DNA of 64,000 nt from Caldilineaceae bacterium (lineage in GTDB: Bacteria > Chloroflexota > Anaerolineae > Caldilineales > Caldilineaceae): positions 1 to 64,000 of the forward strand of contig JAPKMW010000018.1 in NCBI GenBank assembly GCA_026645575.1. Direction: 5' to 3'. This document shows positions 59,669-64,000 of this stretch, one piece after another. The translations under genes were made by a program, and so were the position numbers. The first letter of the stretch is position 1; each line of letters starts with the position of its first letter. The notes beneath the pieces are model-generated. The model did not search any database, had not been told where the DNA came from, and worked only from the letters and a program-made list of their open reading frames with translations.

Positions 59669-60711
59669 CTCAAACAATTACCTATCCAATCGGCGTCCTG
59701 CTTATGGCCTATGGCGGACCCAACTCGTTAGAGGAAATTCCCGGCTATCTGGCGGACATTCGCAGTGGTCGCCCCACGACACCCGCCGTGTTGGAAGAGA
59801 TCACCAATAACTATCGTCAGATCGGCGGCAAGTCGCCCTTGCTGGCCTTTACCCAACAGCAGATGGAGGCTGTGGCGGCCAAGTTCGACCCGCGCTACTT
59901 CCGTTGTTATCTGGGGATGCGCCACTGGGCGCCCTGGATCGAAGAGGTGGTCGGCCAGATGATTGAAGACGGCATTACCCACGCCGTTACCCTGGTGCTG
60001 GCGCCGCACTATAGCAAGTTGAGCATTGCCAAGTATCAGGAAAAGATCGCCGATGGACTGGAGATGTACCGCGGCCAGATCACCTTTGAACACATCAATA
60101 GCTATCACGATGCACCCAAGTATATCGAAGCGTTGGCGAACCGGGTGCAGGAGGGGGTGCAGCGCTGGCCGACTAGTGAGCGGGAGAATGTTCATGTGAT
60201 CTTCAGCGCACACAGCCTGCCTTCCCGCATTCTAAAAATGGGTGATCCATACGACCGTCAACTGCGCGAAACGGCGCAACTGGTGGCGACTCGCGCCGGG
60301 TTGTCTAACGAGCAGTGGTCATGGAGTTACCAATCGGCTGGTCGCAGCCCGGAGCCGTGGTTGGGGCCGCAACTGGAAGAGTACATCCCCGAACTGGCGG
60401 AACGGGGCATCAAAAATTTGGTCAGCATTCCGATTGGCTTTGTCTCTGATCATGTGGAAATCCTCTTTGACATTGACATTGAAGCCCAGGCGGCGGCGCG
60501 CGAACATGGCCTGCGCCTGGAACGACCACCAGCCTTGAATACCGATCCGCTCTTTATTGAGACCCTGGCCGAAACGATTGAGGCACGGGCGGCGCAATGG
60601 TTGCCGGCAAGTGAAAAATCGCCGGCCAAGCCGGCAAGTGAAAAATCGCCGGCCAAGCCGGCAAGTGAAAAATCGCCGGCCAATGCGGTAAGGGAAGGAG
60701 CGCCGGCATGA
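59665..60711 (+). CDS. hemH: Ferrochelatase (coproporphyrin type inferred)
   Basis: 348 residues: GVLLMAYGGPNSLEEIPGYLADIR, the catalytic His in FSAHSLPSRIL, then SYQSAGRSPEPWLGP and the metal-side Glu in VSIPIGFVSDHVEILFDIDIEA. It inserts Fe2+ into a porphyrin. With HemQ present and HemF/HemN absent nearby, coproporphyrin III is the likely substrate. The C-terminus carries three SEKSPAKPA-type repeats from an exact 27-bp tandem repeat (60604-60684), outside the catalytic fold. It is coupled by 4-base overlaps on both sides. Confidence 0.95.
   Translation: MTQTITYPIGVLLMAYGGPNSLEEIPGYLADIRSGRPTTPAVLEEITNNYRQIGGKSPLLAFTQQQMEAVAAKFDPRYFRCYLGMRHWAPWIEEVVGQMIEDGITHAVTLVLAPHYSKLSIAKYQEKIADGLEMYRGQITFEHINSYHDAPKYIEALANRVQEGVQRWPTSERENVHVIFSAHSLPSRILKMGDPYDRQLRETAQLVATRAGLSNEQWSWSYQSAGRSPEPWLGPQLEEYIPELAERGIKNLVSIPIGFVSDHVEILFDIDIEAQAAAREHGLRLERPPALNTDPLFIETLAETIEARAAQWLPASEKSPAKPASEKSPAKPASEKSPANAVREGAPA
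60604..60684 (+). repeat. 27-bp tandem repeat, three units, in hemH 3' end
   Basis: Units at 60604-60630, 60631-60657 and 60658-60684 are identical except for the last base. Each contains GCCGGC boxes and encodes a Ser-Glu-Lys-Ser-Pro-Ala-rich 9-residue unit. Confidence 0.92.
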
Positions 60712-62108
60712 GCCATGTGGTGATTGTCGGCGGCGGCATGAGCGGGCTGGCCGCGGCCTATCGGTTGTACAAACTCGACCCTGCGATCAAATTGACCTTG
60801 ATCGAACGGGAGGATCGGCTGGGCGGCAAAATTTTAACCGATGCGCTCAACGACTTTGTCATTGAAGGCGCACCGGATAGCTTTCTGGCGCGCAAACCCC
60901 GTGGCGTGGGCCTTTGTGAAGAGTTGGGCATTGCCGATCAACTCTATGGCCGCGACCCGCGCCACGCCAAGACCTTTGTCAAGTCAGAGGGCGCGCTCTA
61001 TCCGTTGCCTTCTGGCTTAAGCGGCATGATCCCGACCAATCTAGATGCGTTGGCCAACAACCCGCTCATTTCACCCGCTGGCAAAGAACGGCTGGCCCAA
61101 GAGATGACACTGCCACCCCGCCCCAAAAACGCCGACAATGACGATGAATCGGTGGCGTCGTTTGTGTCACGGCGGCTGGGGCGCGAAGTCTATGAAAAGC
61201 TGGTCGAGCCGCTCATGAGCGGCATCTACGCCGGTGATGGCGATCAACTCAGCCTGGCCGCGACCTTTCCGCAGTTGCGCCAAGTCGAATTGAAACATGG
61301 CAGCCTGCTCAAGGGGCTGACCGCCACACCAGAGCCGGCGGCAACTGCTCAAACGTATCCGCCCTTTGTTTCCTTGCGCGGTGGGATGGCGACCTTGGTC
61401 AACGCGATTCTACAGCAACTGCCGACAGACGCGCTTGTTACGGGGCGCACTGTGGCGGCGATCAACTATAACCGCGGCCAATACAACATAACGCTGGACA
61501 ATGATGCGGTTCTGGCTGCCGATGCCTTGATTCTGGCAACACCGGCGTTTGTCACCGCGCGGTTGCTGGAGCCGCTTGATTCAGCACTGGCGACGGCCCA
61601 TGCTGCCATCCCCTATGCCTCCTCGGCCATTGTCACCCTGGCTTATCAAGGCGGAATCACCCGGCCCCCCGAAGGCTATGGGTATGTCATCCCGCGCATT
61701 GCCAACAGCGATGTGTTGGCCTGTACCATCAGTTCCAATAAGTGGCATGGTCGTGCGCCCGCGGATGGCTTGCTCGTGCGCGTCTATCTGGGGCATTACG
61801 GTCAGCGGGATGTGACCCAGGAGAGCGATGCCGAACTCCTGGCGTTGGCGCAACAAGAAGTTGCCGAAACGCTGGACTTGACAGTCCCCCCTACCTTTCA
61901 CCGCATCTACCGCTGGCCGCTCAGTATGCCGCAGTATATTCTCGGCCATCTGGATCGGCTAGCCCAGATTGCTACCCGCCTGCCCAACCACCCTGGCCTC
62001 TTCCTGGCCGGCGCCGCCTACCGGGGCGTGGGTATTCCCGATTGCATTCGTGAAGGCGAAGATGCGGCGCAGGCGGCAATTCAGTATTTGAAAGAGATAA
62101 AGGGATAA
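60708..62108 (+). CDS. hemY: HemY-type (copro)porphyrinogen oxidase
   Basis: 466 residues of an FAD flavoprotein. The dinucleotide motif is [20 protein letters not shown], then [30 protein letters not shown], and the C-terminal FAD contact [25 protein letters not shown]. It oxidises coproporphyrinogen III (or protoporphyrinogen IX) with oxygen. HemY-type oxidases of the HemQ pathway act on the copro substrate. It overlaps hemH by 4 bases. No membrane helix is evident. Confidence 0.94.
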   Translation: MSHVVIVGGGMSGLAAAYRLYKLDPAIKLTLIEREDRLGGKILTDALNDFVIEGAPDSFLARKPRGVGLCEELGIADQLYGRDPRHAKTFVKSEGALYPLPSGLSGMIPTNLDALANNPLISPAGKERLAQEMTLPPRPKNADNDDESVASFVSRRLGREVYEKLVEPLMSGIYAGDGDQLSLAATFPQLRQVELKHGSLLKGLTATPEPAATAQTYPPFVSLRGGMATLVNAILQQLPTDALVTGRTVAAINYNRGQYNITLDNDAVLAADALILATPAFVTARLLEPLDSALATAHAAIPYASSAIVTLAYQGGITRPPEGYGYVIPRIANSDVLACTISSNKWHGRAPADGLLVRVYLGHYGQRDVTQESDAELLALAQQEVAETLDLTVPPTFHRIYRWPLSMPQYILGHLDRLAQIATRLPNHPGLFLAGAAYRGVGIPDCIREGEDAAQAAIQYLKEIKG

Positions 62109-62161
62109 AGAGATTAAGAGATTGTTCTGTTGGTTACGACACAATCTCTTAATCTCTTTAT
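62105..62161. repeat. Perfect 21-bp inverted repeat between hemY and hemL
   Basis: Arms 62105-62125 and 62141-62161, built of AAAGAGATTAAGAG words. The left arm overlaps the hemY stop and a further TCTCTTTATCTC copy follows. Confidence 0.87.
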
Positions 62162-62196
62162 CTCTCAATCTCTTTATCTCAGTAGAGGAGACTTTT

Positions 62197-63483
<1,287 letters not shown>

Positions 63484-63531
63484 GGCAAGTTAAAATTTAA
63501 TCTTGCTAGTATATCTCATATTCAAAGGCTA

Positions 63532-63560
63532 TTGACAAGAAGACCGAAAGCTACTATACT
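63532..63560 (+). promoter_or_regulatory. Consensus promoter of the last gene
   Basis: TTGACA (63532-63537) and TATACT (63555-63560) are exactly 17 bases apart. The predicted start is near 63567, 66 bases before the ATG. The -35 and -10 boxes are identical to those of the sulfur leader promoter. Confidence 0.88.
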
Positions 63561-63632
63561 AGTTGCTGCAAACCCATTATACGAATGCGATGCTCTCCCA
63601 GCTAGCGTTGCATGTTCAACGGAGATACCCCT

Positions 63633-64000
63633 ATGGCGAACGTGTGGACCTTTCTTCAGCAACTTTTCGGTCGGCATGCCAAACAACCCAACGCGTCCAG
63701 TGGCACTAACGCAAAGCCAACGGCCAATGGTGGTTTTGGCGCGAGCAATAACATTTCACTTGATGAACTGATCGCGCTGCGAAATTCCTTGCCACAGCAA
63801 CGGCTTTATGCCAGAGTTATATTGGGCTTGGGGGTTATTGCCTATATCATCGCTTATTACTTCTTTCGCCCAACCTTTCTTTTGGCTCTTTTTGCCACAA
63901 TGTCTGGTTGGGCGAGCATCTTTGTTTTTCTGGGGTTGGTCGGCATTTATCCTATCTCGTATCTTGCCTACCGGTCGTTTAGCGACGATGCCAAACGCAC
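63633..64000 (+). CDS. Membrane protein of unknown function, 5' part only
   Basis: The frame opens at ATG 63633 (GGAGA 7 bases upstream) and runs off the window after 122 codons. The first about 45 residues are polar with an Asn/Gly/Thr-rich stretch. Then ISLDELIALRNSLPQQRLYAR leads into two membrane helices (about 62-78, VILGLGVIAYIIAYYFF, and about 82-108). No family is recognised from this part. It could be the membrane anchor of a larger protein. Confidence 0.75.
   Translation, partial: MANVWTFLQQLFGRHAKQPNASSGTNAKPTANGGFGASNNISLDELIALRNSLPQQRLYARVILGLGVIAYIIAYYFFRPTFLLALFATMSGWASIFVFLGLVGIYPISYLAYRSFSDDAKR

Noticed and set aside
62122..62196. Upstream start of hemL
   Set aside because: It would translate the inverted repeat; AGAGGAG is correctly spaced for 62197.

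Overview
This 64-kb window is a moderately GC-rich bacterial chromosome segment. The gene content suggests a Chloroflexota member of the Caldilineae/Anaerolineae kind: PAS-rich hybrid kinases, a fused HemC-HemD, a HemQ-type heme pathway, XisH/XisI, and a large secreted protein ending in LYLPLVVR. This placement is inference from gene content; no rRNA is present. Coding density is high. Intergenic gaps are repeatedly filled with long, locus-specific inverted repeats and simple 'word' repeats, and some of these run into reading frames.

Layout. 0-7.2 kb: TldE/PmbA-type protein, M20 peptidase, a Gfo/Idh/MocA oxidoreductase with a sugar isomerase-like TIM barrel, a Phd/PIN toxin-antitoxin pair with a clear promoter-operator, and a PhyH dioxygenase. 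7.2-13.6 kb: two strong hairpin terminators, then a type I restriction-modification operon (hsdM, four-helix-bundle gene, 31-codon ORF, hsdS, hsdR), then a tRNA-Gly(CCC) on the minus strand with its own promoter and terminator. 13.8-26.5 kb: four histidine kinases (three hybrid with C-terminal receivers, one with an N-terminal receiver), an S10 carboxypeptidase-like protein, purD and a glutaminyl cyclotransferase lipoprotein. 26.5-34 kb: YheT-like hydrolase, RmlD, a GT2 glycosyltransferase, a HerA-like coiled-coil ATPase and a putative lipoprotein. 34-39.7 kb: TIM barrel, Gfo/Idh/MocA, SDR, class IV aminotransferase, XisI with a frameshifted XisH, and a glycosidase-like barrel. 39.8-46.6 kb: a BaeS/OmpR-type two-component system and a 1471-residue secreted metzincin-like multidomain protein. 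46.7-52.9 kb: ThrH, then a sulfur-assimilation and siroheme block (poly-cysteine leader ORF, sulfite reductase, APS reductase, sirohydrochlorin chelatase, SUMT, precorrin-2 dehydrogenase). 53.3-63.5 kb: hemA, hemCD, hemB, hemQ, hemE, hemH, hemY, hemL. The window ends inside a membrane-protein gene.

How they work together. The 47.4-63.5 kb superlocus encodes every enzyme from glutamyl-tRNA to uroporphyrinogen III. It then covers both branches: siroheme, the cofactor of the adjacent sulfite reductase, and heme b by the coproporphyrin-dependent route (HemE, HemY, HemH, HemQ; no HemF/HemN here).

The most exciting candidate is the sulfur leader. A consensus promoter and a good ribosome-binding site drive a 59-codon ORF ending in CCCPCCCSCI just upstream of sulfite reductase. 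It is a candidate cysteine-responsive attenuator. A segment beside the Cys codons is complementary to both the leader's own ribosome-binding site and that of sulfite reductase.
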